64,000 nucleotides of DNA from Yoonia sp. F2084L (GCF_023015625.1 NZ_JALKAH010000003.1:62001-126000), one strand, 5' to 3'. Positions 8,879 through 18,675 are shown, counted from the stretch's first letter. Numbers and translations are program-made. The notes: generated by a model not told the origin, from the letters alone.

Positions 8879-9706
8879 ATGAGTGCCACAGCCAAGAAAC
8901 GCGCGCCCATGCCGGATGATATCCGTGCGGCCAAAGGCGGCACGCCGCTGGTCAGCCTGACCGCCTATACCACCCCAATGGCGCAGATGATGGATGAGCA
9001 CTGCGATTTTGTGCTGGTGGGTGACAGCGTTGGGATGGTGCTGCACGGGCTGCCATCGACACTTGGGGTGACGATGGAGATGATGATCCTGCATGGGCAG
9101 GCGGTCGCGCGCGGGCTGTCGTCGGCGATGATGGTGATGGATATGCCGTTTGGGTCTTACGAGGAAAGCCGCGAACAGGCATTTCGCAATGCCGCCCGGT
9201 TGATGGCTGAGACCGGGGCGGGTGCGGTGAAGCTGGAAGGCGGTGCTCATATGGCTGACACCATTGCCTTTCTGGTCGCGCGCGGCATTCCGGTGATGGC
9301 CCATATCGGGCTGACGCCACAGTCGATCAACACGCTGGGCGGCTACAAGGTGCAGGGCCGCGGTGCTGCGCGGGATGCGGCCTTGGCGGATGCGGATGCG
9401 GTTGCGCAGGCGGGGGCCTTTGCGGTGGTTCTGGAAAAGGTGCCGCAGACGTTGGCGGATGAGATCACCGCCCTTGTGCCGATCCCGACGATTGGGATTG
9501 GGGCGAGTGCTGGCTGTGACGGGCAGATTTTGGTTGTCGATGACATGCTGGGGCTGTTTACGGCGTTCAAGGCAAAGTTCGTCAAACGCTACGCCCATTT
9601 GGGCGATGATGGTGCGGCAGCGATTGCTGCTTATGCCGCCGATGTGCGCGCGCGGGCGTTCCCGGCGGCTGAGCATGTGTTTGCGGATAAGGCCCCTTTG
9701 AAATGA
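8879..9706 (+). CDS. panB: 3-methyl-2-oxobutanoate hydroxymethyltransferase
   Basis: 275 residues. PanB transfers a hydroxymethyl group from methylene-tetrahydrofolate to alpha-ketoisovalerate, the first step of pantothenate synthesis. Recognisable blocks are [31 protein letters not shown] (metal and substrate loop), [16 protein letters not shown] and the active-site Glu region [15 protein letters not shown] follows. The ATG at 8879 is preceded by GGGAG, and the frame upstream of it is a shadow of the divergent SBP gene. It overlaps panC by four bases (ATGA). Confidence 0.95.
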   Translation: MSATAKKRAPMPDDIRAAKGGTPLVSLTAYTTPMAQMMDEHCDFVLVGDSVGMVLHGLPSTLGVTMEMMILHGQAVARGLSSAMMVMDMPFGSYEESREQAFRNAARLMAETGAGAVKLEGGAHMADTIAFLVARGIPVMAHIGLTPQSINTLGGYKVQGRGAARDAALADADAVAQAGAFAVVLEKVPQTLADEITALVPIPTIGIGASAGCDGQILVVDDMLGLFTAFKAKFVKRYAHLGDDGAAAIAAYAADVRARAFPAAEHVFADKAPLK

Positions 9707-10545
9707 TTGCGCCTATCGTACGCAGCTTGGCTGGTTTGCGCGCGCAGACGGCCGTTTGGCGCAAAACAGGTGAGACAATAGGTGTGGTCCCCACAATGGG
9801 TGCTTTGCATCAGGGACATTTGTCTCTGGCCCGTGCTGCACGCGAAAAATGCGACCGCGTGATCGTGACGATCTTTGTGAACCCCAAGCAGTTTGATGAT
9901 CCCGATGATCTCAAGAATTACCCACGGACCGAAGAAGATGATGCGCGCAAGTTAGAGTCCATCGGCGTTGACCTGATTTATGTGCCAGAGCCGGATCAGA
10001 TTTATCCCGATGGCTTTGCGACCACCGTTTCGGTGTCTGGTTTGACGGACATGTTGTGTGGCGAATCCCGGCCCGGTCATTTCGATGGTGTTGCGACGGT
10101 GGTGTCAAAGCTGTTTGCCCAGACCGCAGCCGATTTCGCGTTCTTTGGTGAAAAGGACTACCAGCAATTGCAGATCGTGCGCCGGATGGCCGCTGATCTG
10201 GATATCCCAATTGAGGTTGTAGGCTGCCCGACCATCCGCGAAGAGGATGGGCTGGCGATGTCGTCGCGTAATCTTTTGTTGTCGGATCGGTCACGGGTCT
10301 ATGCGCCTGTGTTGGCCGAAGTGATGGAAGATATGCGGGAAAAGCTGAAGGGCGGTGCGACGATGGCCGCGATCTTGCCGGATGCCAAAGCGCGGGTCAT
10401 GGCAGCCGGGTTTAACGATGTGGATTATTTGGAACTGCGCGATGGCTTGGATTTGTCGCTATTGGATCAGGCCAAGCCCGAAGCGCGCTTGTTTGCGGCT
10501 GCGTGGCTGGCAGGTGTTCGGTTGATTGATAATATCGCGGTATAG
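9703..10545 (+). CDS. panC: Pantothenate synthetase (pantoate-beta-alanine ligase)
   Basis: 280 residues, the usual PanC length. It condenses pantoate and beta-alanine using ATP. The nucleotidyltransferase HIGH-like motif is [13 protein letters not shown] (27-39). [10 protein letters not shown] and the second ATP-binding loop around MSSRNLLLS are also present. The start overlaps the panB stop by four bases, so the two genes form a translationally coupled pair. The usual catalytic residues can be located, so it should be active. Confidence 0.95.
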   Translation: MIAPIVRSLAGLRAQTAVWRKTGETIGVVPTMGALHQGHLSLARAAREKCDRVIVTIFVNPKQFDDPDDLKNYPRTEEDDARKLESIGVDLIYVPEPDQIYPDGFATTVSVSGLTDMLCGESRPGHFDGVATVVSKLFAQTAADFAFFGEKDYQQLQIVRRMAADLDIPIEVVGCPTIREEDGLAMSSRNLLLSDRSRVYAPVLAEVMEDMREKLKGGATMAAILPDAKARVMAAGFNDVDYLELRDGLDLSLLDQAKPEARLFAAAWLAGVRLIDNIAV

Positions 10546-10706
10546 TTCCGATGCATTGCCCAGGCTTTTGATAGAAATGGCGCGCAGACCGTCCCAACGC
10601 CACACCTAAGTGAGCGCTGGGAAACTGCCAGCCAACGACCTTTGGTCCAGCGCTGCTGCCGAGCCGACCTGTGCTTTATCAAAGCGCTCTGTCGGAATCC
10701 CAGAAA
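10546..10706. other. Convergent intergenic region with inverted repeat
   Basis: 161 bases between convergent panC and the RND pump gene. AGCGCTGG at 10613-10620 pairs exactly with CCAGCGCT at 10647-10654, with a 26-base loop that can pair further (TGCCA/TGGT). No T-run follows on either strand, so it may be a weak two-way terminator or have no function. No gene was recognised here. Confidence 0.35.
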
Positions 10707-13700
10707 TCAAGCCGCCGCCATCGCGCGGGCGGCGCGTTTGTCCGCCCGCCGCTCTTTGCGCAGATACGTATGATACAAGACTGGAACGCCGATCAGTGTG
10801 AGGATGGACGCAAAGCCTAAACCGCCCATGATCGTCACAGCCATCGCGGCAAAGAAGGCGTCTGTCAGCAGCGGGAGCATTCCAAGGATTGTGGTGCCTG
10901 CGGCCAACACAACAGGGCGAAGACGGCTGACGCTGGCCGTGATGATGGCCTTATCTTGGGGCAAGCCTTCGGCTTTCTGGGCGTCGATTTCCTCAACAAG
11001 GACAATCGCGTTTTTGATCAGCATGCCGGACAGAGATAACAGGCCCAGCATTGCTGTGAAGCTAAACGCAAGGTTTGCATAAAGCAGCCCGAGCGCGACC
11101 CCGTTGATCGCCATTGGCACAATCGTCCAAATCACCGCCGTTTGCCGTAGTTTGCCAAAAAGCAGCACTGTGATCAGCAGCATAGTGCCAAAGGCCAGCG
11201 GCATCTGGCGGCCAAGCGATGCTTGTGCCTCGCCGGCGCTTTCAAACTCGCCACCCCACTCAAGACGGTAGCCTGCGGGTAGATCAATTGCTTCGATCAA
11301 GGGTCGGATTTCGGCAAAGACAGTTGGCGGGGTCAGCCCGTCAATGACATTCGCCTGTATGGTGATTGTTGGCACGCGATTACGCCGCTCAATCACCGGG
11401 TCTTCTGCGACAACGGCAAATCCGTCGATCACCTGGCTTAGGGGCAGGTAGCCCCCAATGGCATTTGAATAGACGATCTGGTCCAACAATTGACCGTCAC
11501 GTGCAGTCTCCTCGCGGGGGGTGCGCACGATGATATCAATCAAGCGATCCCGTTCGCGGTAAGTGCCTGCGGGAATGCCGTTGGTGGCCAGAGCGATGGC
11601 ATTGGCGACGTCGCTGCGTGCAATACCCGCCGCTTGCGCGCGATCTTCTGCGTAGATGGGGCGCGTGACGATTTCACGTTCACGCCAATTATTGTGCTCG
11701 CTATGCAAAAGTGGGGTTGCGTTGCGCAGAATATCCTCGGCTTGGGTTGCGAGGTCGCGCAACACGTCAGGGTCCGGCCCCGAGAAGCGCGCCTCAATGT
11801 CTGAACTGACCGGCGGGCCGTAGATGATCCTTTTGGTTTGCAGCTCTGCCCAAGGAAGTGCTTTGATCCCGAACTGGTCCAACTCTGCGCGCAATGCGGG
11901 GATCGCTTCTGATGTTGTCGTGCGGATCACCAACTGCCCGTAAGAGCTGTCGCGCCGGGCGGGGTCATAGGTCAGGATGAAGCGCGTCAGCCCTTGCCCG
12001 ATCGTTGCGGTGACAGCTTCGACATCGTCGCGGGCCAATAGCCAATCTTCGATAACAGACAGATCTGTGGAAACTTCGTCAATCGCTGTGCCCTGTGCCG
12101 CTTTGTATTCAAGGTAGAACAAGGGCGTCGTGGCAGGCGGGAAGAACTGTTGTTTGACCTGCGCAAAGGCCATTACGCAAGCGACGGTCGTGCCAATCAA
12201 ACCCGCAATCACGAGCCAACGCAGCTTTAGCGCCCACCGCACAAGGCCACCATAGGCGCGAAAAACAGGGCCGCCATAGCCGGTATCATCACCGACCAGA
12301 CCGCCCGACTTGAACAGATAATGCCCCAACAGCGGGGTGACCGTCACAGCGACGAACCACGACAGCAGCAGAGAAATCGCAATCACGGCAAACAGTGAGA
12401 ACATGAATTCACCGGTCGCATCAGGGGACAGCCCGATGCCCGCAAAGGCCATGATGCCAATGATCGTGGCCCCCAGCAGCGGGATTTGGGTCTTCTGTGA
12501 TGCGGTATCGGCGGCCTCGCGCGATGTGCGGCCTTTGCGCATTTCTTGTTGCATGCCTTCGGCGATCACGATGCCATTGTCGACCAGCATACCCATCGCG
12601 ATGATCAATGCACCAAGGCTGATCCGTTCGACTTTGACGTCAAACAGGTACATGAAAAAGAAGGTGGATGTGACGGTCAGCAAGAGTGACACGCCAACCA
12701 CAACAGCCGCGCGCGGGCCCATGAACAGCGCTAGAACGCCAATCACGACACCGACAGACATCGCCAGCGAAACAAGAAAGCTGCCGTTCGCATCATCAAC
12801 AACGCGATGCTGTTCGTAGATCGGTGTCACTGTGACGCCGACCGGTAAAAGATCTTGCAGGACTTGCAGTTCAGCCTCGACCCTTTGCCCGACATTTACG
12901 ATGTTTTCGGAAAGCAGGCCGGACACACCAAGGGTAAACACCTCTTGGCCGTTGTGGCGCAGAATATGTTCAGGGTCGTCAACGCGGCCACGGTTGACTT
13001 GGGCGATGTCGAGAAGGTTCAGAACCTCGCCTTGGAACCCGAAAGTCAGACCGCTGATCTCGCTGACGCTATCTTCGGCAGACGGGCCTTGGATGCGCAG
13101 ATTGGCCCTGCCGTTCGCGACAAAGCCCGTCGGGTTGATCGCTGTCGATGCGCTGATCGCGCCGACAATCAGACCCGGATCAATACCAAGCGATGACACG
13201 ATCTGCGATGAGGGTTCGACAAAGATCGCCTCTTCCGGCAGGCCTTGGATTTCCACATTTGCCACGCCTTCAACAGTCAGCAGATCGCGCCGCATGAAGG
13301 TGGCAATGTCCCAGATTTCCGCATCCGAAAATCCGGGCGCCGATACGGCATAGAGAATGCCAAACACATCGCCAAAGTCGTCATTCACGAGTGAAGGCAA
13401 GGCACCTGCTGGCAAAGCACCGCGTGCATCTGCGACGCGGTCGCGCAGGTCATCCCAGATCTGTGGTAGTTCATCACCGCCAAACTGGTCTTCGACCTCG
13501 ACCTCAATCACGGAACTGCCTTGGGTGTTGCGCGATGTGACCGTTTTAATCTCGTCCATCTGCTGGATCTCAGCTTCCAGCACTTCGGAAATCTCTGTGG
13601 CCACCTCTGCCGCCGTCGCACCGGGGTAAGGGGTAATGACCAGCGCAGATTTGAGTGTGAATGTCGGGTCTTCCAGCTTGCCCACTGACATGTACCCCAC

Positions 13701-13778
13701 AGCGCCGCCGATCAGAGCGAAGACCATGAATAGCCATGTGTAGATCGGATACTCGATTGAGAAACGGGCGATTTTCAT
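10707..13778 (-). CDS. RND-family efflux pump inner-membrane transporter (AcrB/HAE1-like)
   Basis: 1023 residues, the expected size for an RND trimer subunit. It starts MKIARFSIEYPIYTWLFMVF, a typical first helix. It has two repeated halves, each with a large periplasmic domain followed by six helices. The proton-relay region in helix 4 reads GMLVDNGIVIAEGM, with one Asp of the usual pair replaced by Asn. The second half contains GMLIKNAIVLVEEI. A proton-driven export of toxic compounds is inferred from the family; the substrate range is unknown. Its start lies four bases after the adaptor gene stop. Confidence 0.93.
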   Translation of the reverse strand: MKIARFSIEYPIYTWLFMVFALIGGAVGYMSVGKLEDPTFTLKSALVITPYPGATAAEVATEISEVLEAEIQQMDEIKTVTSRNTQGSSVIEVEVEDQFGGDELPQIWDDLRDRVADARGALPAGALPSLVNDDFGDVFGILYAVSAPGFSDAEIWDIATFMRRDLLTVEGVANVEIQGLPEEAIFVEPSSQIVSSLGIDPGLIVGAISASTAINPTGFVANGRANLRIQGPSAEDSVSEISGLTFGFQGEVLNLLDIAQVNRGRVDDPEHILRHNGQEVFTLGVSGLLSENIVNVGQRVEAELQVLQDLLPVGVTVTPIYEQHRVVDDANGSFLVSLAMSVGVVIGVLALFMGPRAAVVVGVSLLLTVTSTFFFMYLFDVKVERISLGALIIAMGMLVDNGIVIAEGMQQEMRKGRTSREAADTASQKTQIPLLGATIIGIMAFAGIGLSPDATGEFMFSLFAVIAISLLLSWFVAVTVTPLLGHYLFKSGGLVGDDTGYGGPVFRAYGGLVRWALKLRWLVIAGLIGTTVACVMAFAQVKQQFFPPATTPLFYLEYKAAQGTAIDEVSTDLSVIEDWLLARDDVEAVTATIGQGLTRFILTYDPARRDSSYGQLVIRTTTSEAIPALRAELDQFGIKALPWAELQTKRIIYGPPVSSDIEARFSGPDPDVLRDLATQAEDILRNATPLLHSEHNNWREREIVTRPIYAEDRAQAAGIARSDVANAIALATNGIPAGTYRERDRLIDIIVRTPREETARDGQLLDQIVYSNAIGGYLPLSQVIDGFAVVAEDPVIERRNRVPTITIQANVIDGLTPPTVFAEIRPLIEAIDLPAGYRLEWGGEFESAGEAQASLGRQMPLAFGTMLLITVLLFGKLRQTAVIWTIVPMAINGVALGLLYANLAFSFTAMLGLLSLSGMLIKNAIVLVEEIDAQKAEGLPQDKAIITASVSRLRPVVLAAGTTILGMLPLLTDAFFAAMAVTIMGGLGFASILTLIGVPVLYHTYLRKERRADKRAARAMAAA

Positions 13779-13782
13779 GGAT

Positions 13783-14859
13783 CTACTCTACGCTCATGCC
13801 GGTGAAGGGACGCACGGTTTCACCATTGCGCAGCATTTGGATGCCGGCGCCGACGATCCACTGGTCAGGGCCAAGGCCGGTAACAGTGATCTGCGTGCCG
13901 TTCACAGAGGTCACATTCACAGGAACCAGATTGACCGTCCCGTATGCATCATCACCGTTGGGGGTGTAGACCATGACCTGTGCGCCATCATTTGTGATCG
14001 AAACCGCGGACGGCGGCAGCGCAATCGCTGCCGTGTCAGCGCTGCGCAACCGCGCAGTGACCGTCATTGACGCGCCGGGAATTATGGCTGTGGGGACTTG
14101 GGTGGATGGCAGGGCCAGCGTGACACGGTAGCTTTGGCCGATATTCTGCGTCTCGGCGTTGAATTCGCGCAAAGCTAAGGGCACTTCGCCCGCAAACAGG
14201 GGCGATGTGCCGACAAAACTGACGGCTGTGACATCGGAGACACTTTGGAACAAACGCTCTGGCACGTCGATTTCAACACGTACCTCGGACATGTCATGCA
14301 GGCGTACAATCGGCTGCCCAGGAGACACATTGGTAAAGTTTGGCGTCAGGCGGGATGCGACCAGCGCCCGAAAAGGAGCGGAAAGCGCGGCGTCTTCAAG
14401 CGCGTCTGTCGCCTCGCGCAGGGTAACGGCGGCAAGGTCACGGGCGGTTTCGGCGTTCTGGGCTTGGGTTGCCGAGGCTGCATTTGATTGCACCAGTGTT
14501 TGCGCGCGGGTCAGGTCACGGTTGGCCTGTACCAGCTGCAGCGTCGCACGCTCAACTGCGCGTTCAAAGGGTGCAAGGTCCATGGCGGCTATCTGCACAC
14601 CCTCATCAAGAAACTCACCCTCTTGGGCGTCGAACATCACCAGCCGCCCGCCAACCTCGAAAGATAAATCAACCGTTTCGCGTGCCGCCACTTGTCCGAA
14701 AAACACGCGCTCTAGCTGCGCGGCCTCGCCACCGGCTTGGATCAGCTTGACGGCGCGCATGGGGGCCAAGTCACCCGACGGCGTCAGGACTTCTGTATCC
14801 TGCGCTTTGGCTGCGAGCGTCAGCGCAAAGACAGCTACAATTACGATGATCGGTTTCAT
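13783..14859 (-). CDS. RND efflux periplasmic adaptor (membrane fusion protein)
   Basis: 358 residues from ATG 14859, preceded by GGAAGG; an ATG at 14874 would add five residues. An N-terminal signal sequence (MKPIIVIVAVFALTLAAKAQ) is followed by a lipoyl/barrel-sandwich segment (VDLSFEVGGRLVMFDAQEGEFLDEG), a coiled-coil hairpin rich in A/Q/R (about 95-150), a second half-motif with FRALVASRLTPNFTNVSPGQPIVRLHD, and a beta-barrel region. It bridges the inner-membrane pump and an outer-membrane channel; no TolC-like gene is adjacent. Transcription starts in a region shared with the tetR gene. Confidence 0.92.
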   Translation of the reverse strand: MKPIIVIVAVFALTLAAKAQDTEVLTPSGDLAPMRAVKLIQAGGEAAQLERVFFGQVAARETVDLSFEVGGRLVMFDAQEGEFLDEGVQIAAMDLAPFERAVERATLQLVQANRDLTRAQTLVQSNAASATQAQNAETARDLAAVTLREATDALEDAALSAPFRALVASRLTPNFTNVSPGQPIVRLHDMSEVRVEIDVPERLFQSVSDVTAVSFVGTSPLFAGEVPLALREFNAETQNIGQSYRVTLALPSTQVPTAIIPGASMTVTARLRSADTAAIALPPSAVSITNDGAQVMVYTPNGDDAYGTVNLVPVNVTSVNGTQITVTGLGPDQWIVGAGIQMLRNGETVRPFTGMSVE

Positions 14860-14920
14860 TGGTCGGCCTTCCATGTGCGTACTGACCCGTACTTAGAGCA
14901 CGTTGGTCAGACAGCAAGGC

Positions 14921-14945
14921 AAAAGAGTACGGTACAGTACTTTTC
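14921..14945. promoter_or_regulatory. Candidate TetR-family operator (inverted repeat) in the divergent promoter
   Basis: In the 116 bases between the adaptor gene and the divergent tetR gene, AAAAGAGTAC is followed after a GGTACA centre by GTACTTTTC, an imperfect palindrome built on GTAC. A further GTACTGACCCGTACTT stretch lies about 30 bases toward the adaptor gene. The location between a regulator and its presumed target pump is the classic place for an autoregulatory TetR operator. This is inference from symmetry and context. Confidence 0.5.
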
Positions 14946-14975
14946 TTTTCGCACGCCGCAGCTTAGACATGCTTT

Positions 14976-15578
14976 ATGAGTAAGACATCATCACATGACC
15001 GCATTTTGCACGCTGCACGTCGGCTGTTTTTCGAACATGGGTTTGAAAAAGTGTCGACCGATCTGCTGGCGCGTGAGGCCGCAGTATCCAAAGCGTCCAT
15101 CTATCGGCACTTTAAGAATATGGCAGATATTCTGCGCTGTGTGACCGAGGCTGAGGCGGTCAAGTTTCGCGAAGTCACACCACCCAAGATCGAAACCCTC
15201 GCAGATCTGCGCGAGGCTTTGACCCAATACAGCACGAAGCTTTTGACGTTTCTCAACGCTGCCGACACGATGGAGTTCTCGCGGCTGATGCACGAAGAGG
15301 CGCGCGACAACCCAGATATTGGACGGACGTTCTTTGATGCGGCTTATGGGCAGACGCAAAACGACTTTGCCAAAATGTTCACTACCGCACAAAGCAAGGG
15401 TGTTTTGTCAGATGAAACTGATGCAATGGATATTGCAGAAGACCTGATGGGTTTGCTTGAAGGTCTTGGCATGGTGCGCGTGCAACTGGGCGTCATCAAG
15501 GTGCCTTATGTGGATATCGAAAAGCGTACCAAGCGGGCCGTGACAACGATTTTGTGCATGCATGCAAAGCCGTCTTGA
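14976..15578 (+). CDS. TetR/AcrR-family transcriptional regulator
   Basis: 200 residues. The N-terminal helix-turn-helix domain is seen as ILHAARRLFFEHGFEKVSTDLLAREAAVSKASIYRHFKNMADIL (about 9-52), the standard TetR pattern. The C-terminal ligand domain contains a run of helices (DLREALTQYSTKLLTFLNAADTMEFSRLMHEEA). It is divergent from the RND pump genes with a GTAC-based inverted repeat between them, so it most likely represses the pump and itself until a ligand binds. The inducer is not deducible. Confidence 0.92.
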   Translation: MSKTSSHDRILHAARRLFFEHGFEKVSTDLLAREAAVSKASIYRHFKNMADILRCVTEAEAVKFREVTPPKIETLADLREALTQYSTKLLTFLNAADTMEFSRLMHEEARDNPDIGRTFFDAAYGQTQNDFAKMFTTAQSKGVLSDETDAMDIAEDLMGLLEGLGMVRVQLGVIKVPYVDIEKRTKRAVTTILCMHAKPS

Positions 15579-15605
15579 GCCAGCGCCGATGAAAGAAGAA
15601 ACCCC

Positions 15606-16280
15606 ATGACACTGATATCTGAGACATCCTTCGACCTGCTGGCCCAACTTGCGCAGAACAATACCAAAGAGTGGTATGATGCCCATAAAGCAGACATCAA
15701 GGCCCATTGCCTGACCCCCTTTGGTGAGATGCTTGAGCATGTATCGAACCGCTTGCTCGACAGCGCGCTTCCGCTTGAGGGAAGTGCAAAGACGATGTTT
15801 CGCATGAACAGGGATGTACGCTTTTCCAAGGACAAAAGCCCTTACAAGACATCCGTTTCGGGGGTGTTGACGCCTGGCGGGACGAAGGCTGAAATGGCGG
15901 GCATGGTTTATGTTGAACTGAATGCGACAGGCGGTTGGGTCGGGGGTGGATTTTACAAACTACCGACAGCACAGCTTGGCCTGATCAGGCAGCGCATTGT
16001 GGATGAAACACCGGCGTTTCAAACAATCGTGGACGGGCTGACAGATGTGGGAACAGGTCTTGCAGACATGGATCGACTCACGCGGATGCCTAAGGGCTTT
16101 ATTGAGCATGAAAACCACCCCAATGCCGAAGAGATTAAACTCAAAAGCTATGTCATACAGGCAGATATCACCAAGCAAGCATGGCTGAATGGGGACGTGA
16201 CGGGAATTGTTGCACAGCTTGCGCGAAACGCCGCGCCATTGATCCGGTTTGGGAAAGCAGCGTTGATAAAACAAGCCTAG
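15606..16280 (+). CDS. DUF2461 (TIGR02453) family protein
   Basis: 224 residues. The sequence matches the DUF2461 pattern: FDLLAQLAQNNTKEWYDAHKADIKAHCLTPF at the start, then FRMNRDVRFSKDKSPYKTSVSGVL, which is the most conserved block, then the AGMVYVELNATGGWVGGGFYKL segment and IKLKSYV near the end. The biochemical function of the family is unknown. No membrane segment or signal peptide is seen. It is 27 bases downstream of tetR and may be in the same transcript, but nothing ties it to efflux. Confidence 0.85.
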   Translation: MTLISETSFDLLAQLAQNNTKEWYDAHKADIKAHCLTPFGEMLEHVSNRLLDSALPLEGSAKTMFRMNRDVRFSKDKSPYKTSVSGVLTPGGTKAEMAGMVYVELNATGGWVGGGFYKLPTAQLGLIRQRIVDETPAFQTIVDGLTDVGTGLADMDRLTRMPKGFIEHENHPNAEEIKLKSYVIQADITKQAWLNGDVTGIVAQLARNAAPLIRFGKAALIKQA

Positions 16281-16507
16281 GAAACGCAACGATATATCCG
16301 CGTGTCGGGCAATTGGCTGTCCATCAAGATATCGCGAGCTTTGCAGCTGCCCCAGATGGACAAGTCCATCCCACTTGAAAGCAGCTCTTGGCGGGTCGCA
16401 GCAAAGCCGTCATTGCGACCACCAGTCTCGCGCACTTTTTGTGGCACGTATGCCAATGGTCTCTTGTCCATCTCAGGATGGTCTTTGATGAGAACACGCG
16501 CGCCCAT
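16277..16507 (-). CDS. Possible small hypothetical protein (76 aa)
   Basis: An ORF of 76 codons in a 305-base gap between DUF2461 and the YHYH gene, antisense to both neighbours. Its stop overlaps the DUF2461 stop by three bases (CCTAGG). Codon third positions are only mildly GC-rich (about 58 percent over the part counted), and no confident Shine-Dalgarno precedes the ATG. The protein is soluble with two Cys and no family that I recognise. It fills an otherwise empty gap, which is its main support; it may be spurious. Confidence 0.35.
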   Translation of the reverse strand: MGARVLIKDHPEMDKRPLAYVPQKVRETGGRNDGFAATRQELLSSGMDLSIWGSCKARDILMDSQLPDTRIYRCVS

Positions 16508-16585
16508 GTCCTGTGATGCAAAGAACGACGGAAGAACTGGTTGCGCCCGTTAGACCATTATTCAAACATCCTGAGGACATGTATC

Positions 16586-17347
16586 ATGAAGACACTCGGC
16601 ATAACGCTCGCTCTAACGCTTTTGACCGCCGGCGCGGTCCAGGCGCACGTTACTATCACAGTGGACGGGGATCAGCGCTGCATCAGATCGGATGGCGTCC
16701 CCGATCACGACACCGGCCCGTGGCGCGAAGGGGCCATTGTGGAACAGCAGGATCACGCGTTTTGCATGGATGCAACGCCAGAGCTTGCCGACACCATAAC
16801 CCGAAACGTCCGTGTTTCGGGCATTACGGTGACCGGTATTCCACTGCGTCCGGGCACCGCGGAATACTATGATGCCTCTACCGAGCGTGGATATTCGCGC
16901 GATCCGTCTTCAGGATGGAATGTGGAAGGCGTAGGCGGGCTTATCATGGACGCGCAAAACGCGCATGTGGACGGTGACGGGATGTACCACTACCACGGCA
17001 TCCCCTCTGCGGTGGTCGAGGGGCTTGAGAACACGCTGTTTGGCTATGCCGCTGATGGGTTTGAAATCCACTACGTGGGTGACCAAGCGCAATCATCCTG
17101 GCAACTCAAAAGTGGCGAACGCGCATCCGGTCCAGGTGGCGCACATGACGGCACCTATGTGCAGGATTACGAATTCATTGCAGGGTCCGGTGATCTGGAT
17201 GAATGCAATGGGGCCATGGTTGACGGGCGATATGTCTATTTTGCAACCGACACCTACCCGTTCTTCCCACGCTGTTTCAAAGGAACGGTGTCGAGCGACT
17301 TCATCGGTGGGCGCGGCAACCGGACCCCGCCGGGCGGCGACGGCTGA
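16586..17347 (+). CDS. Secreted YHYH-domain protein
   Basis: 253 residues. The ATG at 16586 has TGAGGA upstream and starts a clean signal peptide (MKTLGITLALTLLTAGAVQA-HVT). The family name motif appears as MYHYHGIP near residue 133. It is followed by GYAADGFEIHYV, a DGTYVQDYEF block and a C-terminal Asp/Cys-rich part (DLDECNGAMVDGRYVYFATDTYPFFPRCFKG). YHYH proteins are exported proteins of unknown function, often His/Asp rich and possibly metal binding. The C-terminus is Gly/Pro-rich. No operon partner is apparent. Confidence 0.85.
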   Translation: MKTLGITLALTLLTAGAVQAHVTITVDGDQRCIRSDGVPDHDTGPWREGAIVEQQDHAFCMDATPELADTITRNVRVSGITVTGIPLRPGTAEYYDASTERGYSRDPSSGWNVEGVGGLIMDAQNAHVDGDGMYHYHGIPSAVVEGLENTLFGYAADGFEIHYVGDQAQSSWQLKSGERASGPGGAHDGTYVQDYEFIAGSGDLDECNGAMVDGRYVYFATDTYPFFPRCFKGTVSSDFIGGRGNRTPPGGDG

Positions 17348-17400
17348 AGGAGTTTGCCAAACCCAATGTTGGGTCCTGACCCTAATCGCCTCTCACTTTT

Positions 17401-18675
17401 CTACTTTCGCAGAAGAATCTTTTCCAACGCCCCTGCCATCACCTGTGCACTGTCGATCATGTCGTCCACGCCGATGTATTCGTCGGGCTTATGCGCCAAC
17501 TCCAGTATTCCCGGTCCGTAGGCGATGCAGTTCTTCAGTTTGCCGATCCTGTCGATGTGTTTTTGATCATAGGTGCCGGGTGAGGCCACGAATTCCGCCG
17601 GTTTGCCAAGCACCTTTTCGATTTCGGATGCGACCGTCTGCACGATGGGGGCGTCGCGGTCGGTCATGCTTGGCAGCACCACGTTGATTTCGCGCATGTC
17701 ATAGTCGAAACGGTCGCGGTTCGATTTTAACCCTTCCAGCAGTTCTCTGACTTCGCCGCGCACGTCATCCACGTTTTCCTCCGCCAGAAAGCGCCGATCT
17801 ATCACAATCCGGCAACTATCGGGCACGCAGTGCGCAGGCAGGCCGGTGTAGTCGTCGTCCTGTTCGGGTTGCCCGCCGTGGATGGAGTTGATGTTCATCG
17901 TTGAAGATCGCGCGCCCTCTGGCACAACTGGCATGTCGGTTGTGCGGGCGGCCATGGCAGGATAAAGCTTGTCTTCGAACTCGGTCAGCACCGCCCCCAT
18001 GTGCCGGACGGCGCAATCGCCCAGAAACGGCATGGATCCGTGGGCGATTTCACCAAAGGTTTCGATTTCCGCCCACCAGCCGCCGCGATGGCCAAGGCAG
18101 ACGCGATCTTTGTTGAGCGGTTCTGGGATGATGACATGCTGGACGCGGGCGGGGTCAAAGTATCCTTTTTCGGCAAGGTAGGCGACGCCACCATAGCCCC
18201 CGGATTCTTCGTCCGCTGTGCCAGAGATTTCGATGGCACCAATGAAGTCCGGGTGCACTTCGAGAAAGGCCTCCGCTGCGATGATGGATGCCGCGAGCCC
18301 GCCTTTCATATCACAAGCGCCGCGTCCGTAGATTTTGCCGTCGCTTAGTTCACCGCCGAAGGGGTCCTTGGTCCAGCCATTGCCGACTTCGACCACGTCC
18401 GTATGGCTGTTGAAATGTACGCAATCGCCAGAACGCGCACCCTCGCGCCGCGCCACGATGTTCCAACGCGGGTATTTGTCGCTGTCACCGGGTGTGCCAT
18501 ACGCGCGGATCAGCTCTGTTTCAAAGCCCGCCTTGCGTAGGCGCGTGTCAAGATATTCGCAGACCTCGCGATAATTGTCCCCCGGAGGGTTCAGCGTGGG
18601 AATGCGGATCAGGTCTTGGGTCAGCGCGATCAGGTCATCGCGCCGTTCTGTGATGGCTTGTGTGAGATCATTCAT
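17401..18675 (-). CDS. M20-family amidohydrolase (ArgE/DapE-like deacylase)
   Basis: 424 residues. Metal-site motifs are HFNSHTDVVEVGNGW (first His and Asp), GRGACDMKGGLAASI (bridging Asp) and SGTADEESGGYGGVAYL (catalytic and metal Glu). The middle dimerisation domain has MNINSIHGG, and GPGILELAHKPDEYIGVDDM near the end supplies the last His. These define an active di-zinc hydrolase of the ArgE/DapE/ACY1 family that removes an acyl group from an amino acid. The specific substrate (N-acetylornithine or another) cannot be read here. It stands alone on the minus strand. Confidence 0.88.
   Translation of the reverse strand: MNDLTQAITERRDDLIALTQDLIRIPTLNPPGDNYREVCEYLDTRLRKAGFETELIRAYGTPGDSDKYPRWNIVARREGARSGDCVHFNSHTDVVEVGNGWTKDPFGGELSDGKIYGRGACDMKGGLAASIIAAEAFLEVHPDFIGAIEISGTADEESGGYGGVAYLAEKGYFDPARVQHVIIPEPLNKDRVCLGHRGGWWAEIETFGEIAHGSMPFLGDCAVRHMGAVLTEFEDKLYPAMAARTTDMPVVPEGARSSTMNINSIHGGQPEQDDDYTGLPAHCVPDSCRIVIDRRFLAEENVDDVRGEVRELLEGLKSNRDRFDYDMREINVVLPSMTDRDAPIVQTVASEIEKVLGKPAEFVASPGTYDQKHIDRIGKLKNCIAYGPGILELAHKPDEYIGVDDMIDSAQVMAGALEKILLRK

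Noticed and set aside
10546..10706. Small RNA gene or tRNA in the panC-RND gap
   Set aside because: An eight-base inverted repeat is present, but there is no cloverleaf, no T-run and no promoter-like sequence that I could support.
12337..12819. Long plus-strand ORFs inside the RND pump and similar long antisense frames elsewhere
   Set aside because: They lie entirely inside well-supported genes on the other strand, have compositions without recognisable motifs, and reflect GC-rich codon use rather than coding.
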